A DNA stretch of 8,178 nt, from the NCBI GenBank assembly GCA_003508755.1, contig DNTK01000468.1, forward strand, positions 1-8,178, written 5' to 3'. The position numbers and the translations under genes were made by a program. Shown in pieces: positions 1-6,985 of this stretch. Origin of the DNA: Bacteroidales bacterium. GTDB taxonomy: Bacteria > Bacteroidota > Bacteroidia > Bacteroidales > UBA10428. Under the pieces are notes generated by a model that was not told where the DNA came from, made no database searches, and saw nothing but the letters and a program-made list of their open reading frames with translations. How positions within the stretch are numbered: the first letter of the stretch is position 1; each line of letters begins with the position of its first letter.

Positions 1-252
1 GTAGTTATAGGCATCGTATTCGGTTGCTAGCTCAGAATACAAAAAGTACAGCAGGACTTCATTATCATTTGTTTCAGCACTTGCTACGGATTGGGTTAAT
101 TTTTCTATGGCAGCTTTTTTTGCCAGCAAGTAGTCGTTTCGCTTTGCAATATGCTCATCGAGCAGTGTAAACATGCTATCTGCATCGTTGGCAATCATAC
201 ATAATGGAAATAGTAAGGAAACAAATAGCGAAATTCGAAAACAACAATTCAT
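1..252 (-). CDS. N-terminus of an exported DUF6377-like protein (partial, cut by left edge)
   Basis: Reading leftwards from an ATG at 250-252, 84 codons stay open to the window edge, so only the N-terminus is visible. Residues 1-21 form a signal peptide: a few polar residues including one Arg, then a hydrophobic core, with likely cleavage near MIA-ND. Mature residues 24-45 read D-A-D-S-M-F-T-L-L-D-E-H-I-A-K-R-N-D-Y and are followed by a Lys/Ala-rich helix. This pattern, acidic-Ser then LLDxxIxxRxxY then a charged helix, is what I recall for the start of Bacteroidetes DUF6377 proteins, which are often annotated as putative membrane-bound regulators. It starts 118 bases after the receiver gene ends, on the same strand, and has its own good -7 box at 289-296, so it may be transcribed both alone and by read-through. 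No lipobox is seen: FPLC is a poor match. The family call rests on a short N-terminal stretch and is moderate; that this is a real gene is more certain. Confidence 0.62.
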   Translation of the reverse strand, partial: MNCCFRISLFVSLLFPLCMIANDADSMFTLLDEHIAKRNDYLLAKKAAIEKLTQSVASAETNDNEVLLYFLYSELATEYDAYNY

Positions 253-288
253 ATAGTATACTGCTATGCAGCCTTGATTGGGTTTCTA

Positions 289-317
289 CAAATATAGGGT
301 TTTTCGTTTTGTGGAAA
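289..317 (-). promoter_or_regulatory. Candidate Bacteroidetes-type promoter for the DUF6377-like gene
   Basis: On the minus strand the -7 box TATATTTG (289-296) matches TAnnTTTG exactly. A weak -33 element TTTC (314-317, versus TTTG) lies 17 bases upstream of it. Transcription would start about 30 bases before the ATG at 252. The box sits in the 117-base gap after the receiver gene, where I see no terminator hairpin. Confidence 0.5.
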
Positions 318-369
318 GTGATAAATGATAGGTAGAGGTAAAAATGTGACGAAAATGAGGTTGAATCCT

Positions 370-738
370 TTAACCAGCGTTTCGTTGTTTGGCTTCTTCA
401 ATCAAGTTGCGCAAGTCGGTTTTCTTAAAAGGTTTTACAACGTATTTGTAAATAATGCTTTTAATATCAGGATCGCGAATAAGCTTTGGTTCATAATAGG
501 CAGTGAGTAGAATGCAATTCTGTTCGGGTTTAATTCGTTTTATTTCACGAATAAACTCGATGCCATCCATTTCAGGCATCTTTAAATCTGTTATCACCAC
601 ATCGATATCATTGTTTTTGTAGATATCGATGGCTTCTTTGGCCGAAAGGGTTTTAAAGATACTAAAGTCTTTTCTGAAAGATATTTCAAACAGATTTAAA
701 TTAATATACTCATCATCAACATACAGAACCCTCACCAT
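370..738 (-). CDS. Single-domain (CheY-like) response regulator receiver
   Basis: A 122-residue receiver domain and nothing else. The acidic pocket is D8-D9, the phospho-acceptor is D51 (in VITDLKMPEMDG), the conserved Thr is T79 and the conserved Lys is K102 in the KPF motif, so phosphorylation from a histidine kinase should be possible. There is no DNA-binding, GGDEF or other output domain; after K102 there are only 20 residues, which complete the final helix of the fold. It lies nine bases after the kinase stop codon on the same strand and is surely co-transcribed with it; the kinase is its probable phosphodonor. It is also in the same reading frame as the kinase, with one TAA and three codons between. 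The ATG at 736-738 is chosen because VRVLYVDDE is the normal start of the fold. How the signal leaves this protein is not shown by the sequence; it could act by protein contact, as a phosphate sink, or in a phosphorelay. Confidence 0.93.
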   Translation of the reverse strand: MVRVLYVDDEYINLNLFEISFRKDFSIFKTLSAKEAIDIYKNNDIDVVITDLKMPEMDGIEFIREIKRIKPEQNCILLTAYYEPKLIRDPDIKSIIYKYVVKPFKKTDLRNLIEEAKQRNAG

Positions 739-747
739 CGGATAGTT

Positions 748-3700
748 TTAATTAATGTCATCGAGAATAGGAACAAATATATAAAATACTACCTTTCCTT
801 TTTCGTTTTTTACATGAATATAGCCATTGTGCTCTTTAATAATGCTATACGTTATGTATAACCCCAAACCAGTTCCTTTGTTCGGATCTTTTGTAGTAAA
901 GAACGGATCAAATATTTTACTCAATTCCTCTTCAGGAATTTGTGGCCCCGAATTGGCTATCTTAAACACCACGCAGGGAGTATTTTCATAGTTGTCGGTA
1001 TCAATTTCTATATCAATACATTCATTTTCGCGTATCGGTTTTGTAGAAATTGAATCTATGGCATTATCGATTATGTTTATGAATACTTGTGATAGGCGGA
1101 ATTTTCGGGCCTGGATCTGCGTTTTGGTATTTAAAGCGACATTAAGTTTAATGTATTTTGGTATCTTATGCGCCAATACAGTAGTGGCTGAGTTTATTAA
1201 TTCATCGGCCTGAACCAGCTCAAGGTTTTCTTCGCTATTGCTTAAAAGCGATTTCAGGCCTGCAACAATTTGTGTTATTCGGGTAACCCCGGTCTCGGAG
1301 TGCGATAAGAGCTCGTTTATCTCATCAAGTTTTTCTTTACTGGTTTCTTTAGCAATACACTCAATTTCACCAATAGAGGACTTGATATTTTCGATGCTTA
1401 CGGAAATAAAGTTTAGCGGATTGTTTATTTCATGTGCTACTCCTGCGGTTAGTATACCCAGTGAAGCAAGTTTTTCAGATTCTACCAATGCTTTTTGTGT
1501 GTTTTCTAATTCAGTCAGAGCTTTTCTGAGTTTCCCATTTCGCTCGGCCAATTCATCTTTTTGTTTGTTAAGTTGTTGGTTTTGGGTGCTTATTTCGTCT
1601 TTCTGGTTATTGAGTGTTTTGTTTTTTTCAGCAATTTCAGCTGTTCTTAATTTTACCTGGTCTTCAAGTTGCCTTTTCTGCGATTGTAGAATGTCGATTC
1701 TGATTTTATAAATGCCATAAATAATCACTAGCATAAATACTATAAAGGCAATTCTTGCAAACCATGTTTTCCACCATGGAGGAATAATTGCCAGTTGTAG
1801 CTCAAGGGTTTCTTTGTTCCAGATTCCATCGCTATTTGAAACTTGTAATTTAAAGGAATATGAACCTGGTGAGAGATTTGTATACGATGCACGATTTGAT
1901 CCTGACCGTATTATCCAATCCTTATCGAACCCTTCTAATTTGTATTTGTACAGATTTTTATCAGGCTCGGAATAATCAAGAGCAGCAAATTCCAATGAAA
2001 TAAAATTCTCATCGTAGAAAAACTTTGCACTATTTTTTTCATCTTCCAATCTATCAAGTAACACGGATTGGTTAAATAATTTTATATCAACAAGTACCGG
2101 AGGGGCAGGTGTTGTATCGGGGGTAACCTCTTCAGGGACAAAACTGTTCAGTCCGTTTATACCTCCAAAATATAGGATGCCATTTTTATCAGCATAGGCA
2201 GCCCCCCAAAAGAAATGATTGTCCTGTAAGCCATCTTTCTTGGTGTAATTCTGAAATTGTTCATTGCTGGGATTAAACATTGAGATACCATAGTCGGTAC
2301 TGAGCCATAGGTTCCCATTTTTATCTTTATAAATGGCAAATATGATGTTATTGGGAAGCCCATTTTCAGTGGTATAGGTTGTAAATTCGTTGGTCACAAA
2401 ATCCAGTCTGCTAAGTCCTCCTCCAAAAGTCCCAATCCACAAACAGGTAGTGTCATATAATAAAGATATTACATTGTCGTTGGGCAAGGACTTATTATTT
2501 CCGGCCTCGTGCCGGTAATGAACAAAATCAGCTTCTTTTCTTTCTTTATTTTTAAATACCATTTTGTTTAGGCCAAAGGACCAGGTTCCCAACCAAAGAT
2601 TACTATCCGAATCGAACACTATGGCTTGCGACTGAAGAGAATTACTGCTAAGTGAATTAGGATTTTCAGCGTCGTGTTGAAAGCGGAAAAATTTATCCGA
2701 CTTTACATCGTATTTATTTAATCCCCCCTCGGTCGAGATCCACAACACACCTGGCTTTCCTTCTATTATTCGTTGAATTCGATTATCCGACAACCGATTT
2801 TGTTCCTGGTAGGCATTGGAAACCCGTTCGAAGTTGTCTCCTTTTGGATCATACTTCATTAGTCCTGTATTCCAGTCAGATACCCACATTGTTTTCTCGG
2901 AATCGATAAAAATTGAATTAATATTGCTACCCGATAAGCTATTTCTCTGGTTTGGTTCGTATGTATATTGCTTATAGCTTTTGGTTGGATAATTATATCT
3001 GATTAAACCATTGTCGATTAAGCCGATCCAAAGATTCTCATCATCCTTGCATATGGCCTTTACAATGGGCGTGCTTAAATCGGATGTATTTCCTAAATAG
3101 TTAGAGTAAGTAATGAAATTTGATTGCAATACGAATTTATCCACACCGCTTTCAGTGCCAGCCCAGACAATTCCCTTGCTGTCGATAAATATTTTACGAA
3201 CCCTGTTTTCACTAATAGCTTCCCGGCCGCTGCTTTGTTGGAAATTTCGTATTTCTCCAGTTTTATTATTGTAAACGCTAATGCCATACTCAGTAGCAAT
3301 CCAGTACTCCTGTTCGATGCGTTCGTCGATGGAATAGGTCAGATCTGAAATGATTGTATTTGTATTGTTGTTAGCTCTGATATGTCGAAAGCTTTCAGTT
3401 TCCGGATCTAAAATATTTATTCCACCTCCAAAAGAAGCAATCCAGATATTTCCATCGTGACCAAGATATAAATCAAAGGGTTGATCATTGGACAATTTTG
3501 TTGTATTGCCATATTCATGCAGATATTGCTTTACCTCGGAAGTGTTCGGATTGATTTTTGAAACACCCAGGTTTGATATCCCTGCCCAAATTGAACCATC
3601 CGAAGCCTCAAGCAAGGATCGAACAGATTCTTCCTGCATGAGTTTTTGCCCATTTTCAAGTACAGAATAATGCTTTATTTCACCTGTTTGTGGGTTTACT

Positions 3701-4206
3701 CTATCAACACCTTGTCCTGAAACTCCTGCATAGATATTTCCATGTCTATCTACTATAATTGACCAAAGTGAGTTTCCACTGAGCTCATTTTCGTTTGTCC
3801 CGCTATGATTGTAGTTTGTAAATGATTCTGAAACTGGATCAAACGCATCCAGACCACCTCCCTGGGTTGCAATCCATATTGTTCCATTCTTATCGATGGC
3901 TAAATCGCGGATGGTATTGTTCGATAAAGAGTTTTTATTTTCGGGTTCGTTACGGAAAATTTTATAATTAAATCCATCATAACGGTATAACCCATCGATA
4001 GTGCCAAACCAAATAAATCCCTGACGATCCTCGATTATGGCAAAAGTAGCACTGGGTGGGGCACCTGATTTATCAAGAACCGGGGTAATTTCCATTCGAT
4101 ATGTCTGGCTGTGAAGAAGGCCTGTAAATAGCGTGGAAACAAGAATAGCAAGGAGTTTAATTGTTCTAACTATCTTGAAATATGGTATTTTTAAATGCAA
4201 GACCAT
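748..4206 (-). CDS. Membrane sensor histidine kinase with two 7-bladed Reg_prop propellers and a Y_Y_Y domain
   Basis: This 1152-residue protein has a signal peptide or N-anchor at 11-34 (hydrophobic stretch ending LLHSQ). It is followed by about 14 Reg_prop-like blades at 55-691, each with a WIGT-like strand and a D-x-x-G-x-x-W pattern, which is enough for two seven-bladed propellers. A Y_Y_Y domain follows at about 735-806 (YKYKLEGFDKDW, then YTNLSPGSYSFKLQVSN). The single transmembrane helix is at about 817-836, then a Gln/Lys/Glu-rich coiled coil at 838-912. HisKA carries the phospho-acceptor H925 in HEINNPLNFI. HATPase has the N box (N1044, N1048), the F box IFDPFFTTK and the G2 box GTGLGLYI. 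The periplasmic part should bind a ligand, often a glycan fragment in related hybrid sensors, and switch autophosphorylation in the cytoplasm. Unlike hybrid HTCS proteins it ends right after HATPase; a separate receiver follows nine bases on. The G1 box reads IANSGPQI, with Asn in place of the usual Asp and Gln in place of the second Gly. The ATG at 4204-4206 is chosen because it gives the signal peptide; the next Met is residue 38. Confidence 0.95.
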   Translation of the reverse strand: MVLHLKIPYFKIVRTIKLLAILVSTLFTGLLHSQTYRMEITPVLDKSGAPPSATFAIIEDRQGFIWFGTIDGLYRYDGFNYKIFRNEPENKNSLSNNTIRDLAIDKNGTIWIATQGGGLDAFDPVSESFTNYNHSGTNENELSGNSLWSIIVDRHGNIYAGVSGQGVDRVNPQTGEIKHYSVLENGQKLMQEESVRSLLEASDGSIWAGISNLGVSKINPNTSEVKQYLHEYGNTTKLSNDQPFDLYLGHDGNIWIASFGGGINILDPETESFRHIRANNNTNTIISDLTYSIDERIEQEYWIATEYGISVYNNKTGEIRNFQQSSGREAISENRVRKIFIDSKGIVWAGTESGVDKFVLQSNFITYSNYLGNTSDLSTPIVKAICKDDENLWIGLIDNGLIRYNYPTKSYKQYTYEPNQRNSLSGSNINSIFIDSEKTMWVSDWNTGLMKYDPKGDNFERVSNAYQEQNRLSDNRIQRIIEGKPGVLWISTEGGLNKYDVKSDKFFRFQHDAENPNSLSSNSLQSQAIVFDSDSNLWLGTWSFGLNKMVFKNKERKEADFVHYRHEAGNNKSLPNDNVISLLYDTTCLWIGTFGGGLSRLDFVTNEFTTYTTENGLPNNIIFAIYKDKNGNLWLSTDYGISMFNPSNEQFQNYTKKDGLQDNHFFWGAAYADKNGILYFGGINGLNSFVPEEVTPDTTPAPPVLVDIKLFNQSVLLDRLEDEKNSAKFFYDENFISLEFAALDYSEPDKNLYKYKLEGFDKDWIIRSGSNRASYTNLSPGSYSFKLQVSNSDGIWNKETLELQLAIIPPWWKTWFARIAFIVFMLVIIYGIYKIRIDILQSQKRQLEDQVKLRTAEIAEKNKTLNNQKDEISTQNQQLNKQKDELAERNGKLRKALTELENTQKALVESEKLASLGILTAGVAHEINNPLNFISVSIENIKSSIGEIECIAKETSKEKLDEINELLSHSETGVTRITQIVAGLKSLLSNSEENLELVQADELINSATTVLAHKIPKYIKLNVALNTKTQIQARKFRLSQVFINIIDNAIDSISTKPIRENECIDIEIDTDNYENTPCVVFKIANSGPQIPEEELSKIFDPFFTTKDPNKGTGLGLYITYSIIKEHNGYIHVKNEKGKVVFYIFVPILDDIN

Positions 4207-4446
4207 TAATTGTATTAAATCGTTAATTCAATGCGGCTTGTAGTTAGTTTTGCGGTTCAACGTATTAAATTAATAAATCTACAGCAGAATTAATACTCTT
4301 TGGTGTTTTAATTTTAACAAAAAAGGTTTAATCCGATTAGATTTTTACCGGATAGAAGTGCTCAAAAATTTAGGGTGCTGTATGTTTACAATTTTTATTA
4401 TTTGTAACTGAATATTATATTTAGGCAACTAATTAAACATACAGTT
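4207..4446. other. Divergent intergenic region between kinase and lipoprotein genes
   Basis: This 240-base AT-rich stretch must hold the start signals of two divergent genes. It contains an 11-base near-perfect palindrome TAATCCGATTA at 4329-4339, a related ATCCG/CGGAT inverted pair at 4331-4335 and 4349-4353, and a TTACAA-N10-TTGTAA dyad at 4386-4407. On the minus strand only imperfect -7 boxes are present (TAGATTTA at 4274-4281 and TAATTCTG at 4285-4292, each 7 of 8), so I make no firm promoter call for the kinase. I see no open frame or RNA gene here. Confidence 0.6.
4416..4423 (+). promoter_or_regulatory. Weak candidate -7 box for the SH3 lipoprotein gene
   Basis: TATATTTA matches TAnnTTTG at 7 of 8 positions and lies 23 bases before the ATG at 4447. 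No clear TTG or TTTG element lies at the usual distance; only a T-run at 4392-4396 is near it. The neighbouring TTATTATTTG at 4395-4404 is an alternative with wrong spacing inside the box. Confidence 0.3.
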
Positions 4447-5175
4447 ATGAAAACTATTTATTTCCTATTAGGCACAGCCCTTTTAATTTCAGCATGTAAA
4501 AGTTCAACATCAGAAGGCTCTCAAAGCGATGAATCAAACGAGCAAGCGGAAGTCATTAGAGCGGAAGCTGTTTGTATATCAAATGGTGTACCTGTGCGTG
4601 AAGAACCTTTCAGAAAAGCAGCATACATTACTTCTTTAAACCTGGGTGAAACCCTTTTCTATCTTGGCCAGTCCATAGTTGATACAAATGACAACAGATA
4701 TGAATTTTACCAGGTTGAATTATCTGACGGGAAAGTAGCTTGGGCGCGTACCTATGGAATTCTTATCGACGCCAAACCTGCTGCAATTGTCTCGGGAACT
4801 CCAATATATAAGCGTCCTGATTTGGTAACAAAAACAGATAAGGAGTTTATACCGGTTGAATTTATTGCTGTGGTAGCTGAGAAGGAAGAATGGGTTGAAG
4901 TTATTGGCAATGGAAAGAAAAAGAAAGGTTGGATTAAGAAGGAGAAAATAACCTTGCAACAAGAAGATGTGGCAACGGCTACACTTGCCAGCAAGCAATT
5001 AATAACAGATGGAGAAATGAATGTTGAGTATATACCTGATTTTCTTGAAGAATTGCCTTATGAAAACACACAGTTTGCATTGTATCTCCAATCGATCCTT
5101 GATCAACAGGTGGGAGCAGCAGTAGAGGAAGTTATTGAGGAATATGAGATGCTTGAAGAAGAGCTTTATGAATAG
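4447..5175 (+). CDS. Lipoprotein with two tandem SH3-like domains
   Basis: A 242-residue predicted lipoprotein. The signal peptide at 1-16 ends in the lipobox ISA-C, with C17 as the lipidated residue, followed by a Ser/Glu/Asp-rich linker at 18-38. A first bacterial SH3-like domain spans about 39-105 (VPVREEPFRKAA, then LNLGETLFYLG, then GKVAWAR). A second spans about 112-168 (GTPIYKRPD, then FIAVVAEKEEWVEVIG, then KKGWIKKEKI). The tail at 170-242 looks helical and is strongly acidic at the end, with Glu-rich runs at 227-242. SH3-like domains of this type usually bind peptides or cell wall, but no enzyme domain is attached, so it is more likely a binding or scaffold protein in the periplasm or on a membrane. 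It is transcribed away from the kinase from a shared 240-base region, which allows but does not prove control by that system. The ATG chosen gives a complete lipoprotein signal. Its specific family is not recognised. Confidence 0.85.
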   Translation: MKTIYFLLGTALLISACKSSTSEGSQSDESNEQAEVIRAEAVCISNGVPVREEPFRKAAYITSLNLGETLFYLGQSIVDTNDNRYEFYQVELSDGKVAWARTYGILIDAKPAAIVSGTPIYKRPDLVTKTDKEFIPVEFIAVVAEKEEWVEVIGNGKKKKGWIKKEKITLQQEDVATATLASKQLITDGEMNVEYIPDFLEELPYENTQFALYLQSILDQQVGAAVEEVIEEYEMLEEELYE

Positions 5176-5248
5176 ACGATAAATAGATGCTGGCAGTGGT
5201 AGTAAGCAATTGTTGTAAAAATAGCCCGCTGAGTGTTTTTGTTAATTT

Positions 5249-5848
5249 TTATGCTTTTATCGAAAGCTTTTTAATGTATAACCTGGTTACTAGCCCCAAA
5301 AGATTCATCTCACGATATAACTTAAAACCCTCTTTTTCATAAAAACTTGAACCCGAACTATATTTAAGGTCAGTAAACACTTTATATGTCTGAATGTGGT
5401 TGGCAAGCAAATGGCTCTCGAAATGTGTAAGTAGCTTATTACCAATGCCTTTACCGCGAAGTTCCTCTTTCACAATTATTGAGAGCAATTCAGCATTGAT
5501 GGTAACATCTTTAAGAAAATAAACTCTTTTTATATGCCTGAAAAGACTTGCAATAGATTTGGCTGATAAGTGAGTTAATACTCCCCATAGGGCTTTGCCA
5601 AGAAATTTAATGCCACCGAGTTCTTTTTCATTCAATGTGCCTGAGATGAAGGCCAGCAAAGTATCGTTGTTATAGCAACCATAAATAAAGCCTTTTTGGA
5701 TGATTAGCTGGTAATAATAGCTAAGAAATCCATTACCAATTTGTCCTGATAACACATTGCTAAAAACAGCTTTGTGCATCAGGACAAGTGTATCAATATC
5801 ATCTTGATTTTGGATTAACCGTATTTGATATTCACCGGTATTAGCCAT
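5249..5848 (-). CDS. GNAT-family N-acetyltransferase, probably acting on an amino sugar
   Basis: A 199-residue protein of GNAT fold. The acetyl-CoA pyrophosphate-binding motif A is seen at about 121-136: a hydrophobic strand (LLSIIV), then E-L-R-G-K-G-I-G, giving the R-x-x-G-x-G pattern, followed by the helix NKLLTHFESHLL. The closing motif FYEKEGFKLYREM at about 169-181 is the usual GNAT C-terminal strand pair. I start at the ATG 5846-5848 because an earlier in-frame start at 5867-5869 is a GTG lying deeper in the aminotransferase gene. With the ATG the two genes overlap by eight bases (ATGGCTAA), which suggests translational coupling. Family knowledge: enterobacterial WecD (GNAT) and WecE (aminotransferase) act in succession to make an acetamido sugar nucleotide, and this pair has the same two families side by side. 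The sugar substrate here is inference. The region at 75-110 (G-G-I-K-F-L-G, A-L-W-G-V-L) is hydrophobic and may form part of the acceptor site. Confidence 0.85.
   Translation of the reverse strand: MANTGEYQIRLIQNQDDIDTLVLMHKAVFSNVLSGQIGNGFLSYYYQLIIQKGFIYGCYNNDTLLAFISGTLNEKELGGIKFLGKALWGVLTHLSAKSIASLFRHIKRVYFLKDVTINAELLSIIVKEELRGKGIGNKLLTHFESHLLANHIQTYKVFTDLKYSSGSSFYEKEGFKLYREMNLLGLVTRLYIKKLSIKA
5253..5272 (+). terminator. Possible weak hairpin terminator after the lipoprotein gene
   Basis: GCTTT (5253-5257) and AAAGC (5263-5267) can pair around a 5-base loop and are followed by TTTTT on the plus strand. The stem is only five pairs with two G-C, and it overlaps the last codons of the convergent GNAT gene, so the call is weak. 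The 73-base convergent gap at 5176-5248 has no better hairpin that I can see. Confidence 0.25.
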
Positions 5849-6935
5849 AGAAGCTAATAATTGTATCACAGATAAGTTCTATATCTTCTCTCTTTAAACC
5901 AAGGTGCACCGGAAGTGACAATCCTTCATCATATGCTTTGTTGGCAACCGGAAAGTCGTTTTCTTGATAACCCAAATAACTGTAGCAAGGTTGTTTGTGG
6001 AGAGGATAGAACAAACGCCGTGTTTGCAGCTGGTTATCTTCCATAAACTGCAGCAATTCTTCAAGTCGCTCCACCCGGATATTTACCCTGAACGGGATAA
6101 AGTTGGAGTCTTTGCTTAAACCGACAAATTTAACCTGAGGTACATCCTTCAGCCATGCATGATAAAGTTCGAAGTTTTTCGTTTTTCTTTCCTTAATTTC
6201 AGGAAACTTAGCAAGCTGGGCAACACCTACACCGCATTGCAAATCGGTCATTCTAAAATTCATACCAAGCGATGGATGGATAAACGTTCCGCTGTTGGGG
6301 CGTCCCTGGTTACGAACAAGTTTAAGCTTTTCGAACAATTCATCATCGTTTGTTAGTACAACAGCACCTTCACCACAGGTAATGGTTTTATCGGCAAAAA
6401 AGGAAATCATACCGCAGTGACCAATTGTACCCGTATGTTTTTCTTTATAAAAAACTCCAAAGCCTTGGGCTGCATCTTCAATAACCAATAAATTGTGCTT
6501 TTTCGCAATTTCCATGATTGGATCCATATCGCAGGACTGACCATAAATATGTACCGGAACAATTGCTTTTGTTTTTGGGGTAATGACAGCTTCAATCATC
6601 TCAGGATCAATTTGCAGGTCATCTTCCTTGATATCAACAAAAACAGGCTTTGCACCAATAATGGCCAATGGCGATGCTGTTGCATTAAAAGTAAATGATG
6701 GACAAATAACTTCGTCGCCAGGTTCGATACCAATTGCAAGATACATCAGGTAGAGTGCGAGTGTACCATTGGCTGCGAGCAGGGCATGTTTGGCACCTGT
6801 CATGTCTTTTACCCCTTCGATAAATTTTTTCGAGAAAGGGCCTTCGGTAAGCCAGCCATCGTTTATGGATTTGGTGAGATTGGCCAATTCTTCCTGGCCT
6901 ACATAGGGCTCTAATTGAAATACTTTGTAACTCAT
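5841..6935 (-). CDS. DegT/DnrJ/EryC1/StrS-family PLP-dependent sugar aminotransferase
   Basis: A 364-residue protein of normal length for this family, which transfers an amino group, usually from glutamate, to a keto-sugar nucleotide. Visible motifs: NGTLAL (56-61, phosphate contact); an Asp stacking under PLP at D154 in VIEDAAQ; the PLP lysine K183 in SFFADKTITCGEG; and GMNFRMTDLQ (224-233) with the family N-x-R pattern. The SFF-x-x-K-T-I-T-x-G-E-G form and YGQSCDMDPIMEIAKKHNLL resemble perosamine-type 4-aminotransferases more than 3-aminotransferases, but assigning GDP-perosamine synthase would go beyond the evidence. The ATG at 6933-6935 has an A-rich leader and no Shine-Dalgarno, and leads directly into a family-typical start. 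It lies 71 bases after the glycosyltransferase gene and overlaps the GNAT gene by eight bases. Confidence 0.93.
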   Translation of the reverse strand: MSYKVFQLEPYVGQEELANLTKSINDGWLTEGPFSKKFIEGVKDMTGAKHALLAANGTLALYLMYLAIGIEPGDEVICPSFTFNATASPLAIIGAKPVFVDIKEDDLQIDPEMIEAVITPKTKAIVPVHIYGQSCDMDPIMEIAKKHNLLVIEDAAQGFGVFYKEKHTGTIGHCGMISFFADKTITCGEGAVVLTNDDELFEKLKLVRNQGRPNSGTFIHPSLGMNFRMTDLQCGVGVAQLAKFPEIKERKTKNFELYHAWLKDVPQVKFVGLSKDSNFIPFRVNIRVERLEELLQFMEDNQLQTRRLFYPLHKQPCYSYLGYQENDFPVANKAYDEGLSLPVHLGLKREDIELICDTIISFYG

Positions 6936-6977
6936 TTTTGTGTATTTTGTAGACTGTTATTAACGATTTAACGCCAG

Positions 6978-6985
6978 CAAAGATA
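6978..6985 (-). promoter_or_regulatory. Candidate -7 promoter box for the aminotransferase/GNAT pair
   Basis: TATCTTTG on the minus strand matches TAnnTTTG exactly and is followed by C, as often seen in Bacteroidetes promoters. It lies 42 bases before the ATG at 6935, in the 71-base gap after the glycosyltransferase gene. The only nearby TTG (7000-7002) is 14 bases upstream of the box, which is short for a -33 element. The pair could therefore have its own start besides read-through. Confidence 0.42.

Noticed and set aside
748..750. Frameshift or sequencing error splitting a hybrid kinase
   Set aside because: The frame does not shift and both proteins have natural ends (HATPase complete, receiver starting VRVLYVDDE), so I report the single stop as an observation rather than calling a pseudogene.
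1238..1711. Plus-strand open frame of 157 codons opposite the kinase HisKA/coiled-coil region
   Set aside because: It is the antisense of a strongly conserved kinase domain; its Ser/Phe/Leu-rich translation mirrors Glu/Lys/Asn codons of the coiled coil and shows no fold motif.
4720..4998. Minus-strand open frames of 80-92 codons inside the lipoprotein gene
   Set aside because: They are antisense shadows of the SH3 domains; the plus-strand product has a clear lipobox and domain pattern.
5176..5248. Bidirectional terminator in the convergent gap
   Set aside because: The A-run at 5217-5221 and T-run at 5236-5240 could pair, but the sequence between gives no stable G-C stem.
5846..5869. GTG at 5867-5869 as start of the GNAT gene
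   Set aside because: It would add seven residues and enlarge the overlap with the aminotransferase to 29 bases; the ATG at 5846-5848 leads directly into the GNAT fold with an 8-base overlap.
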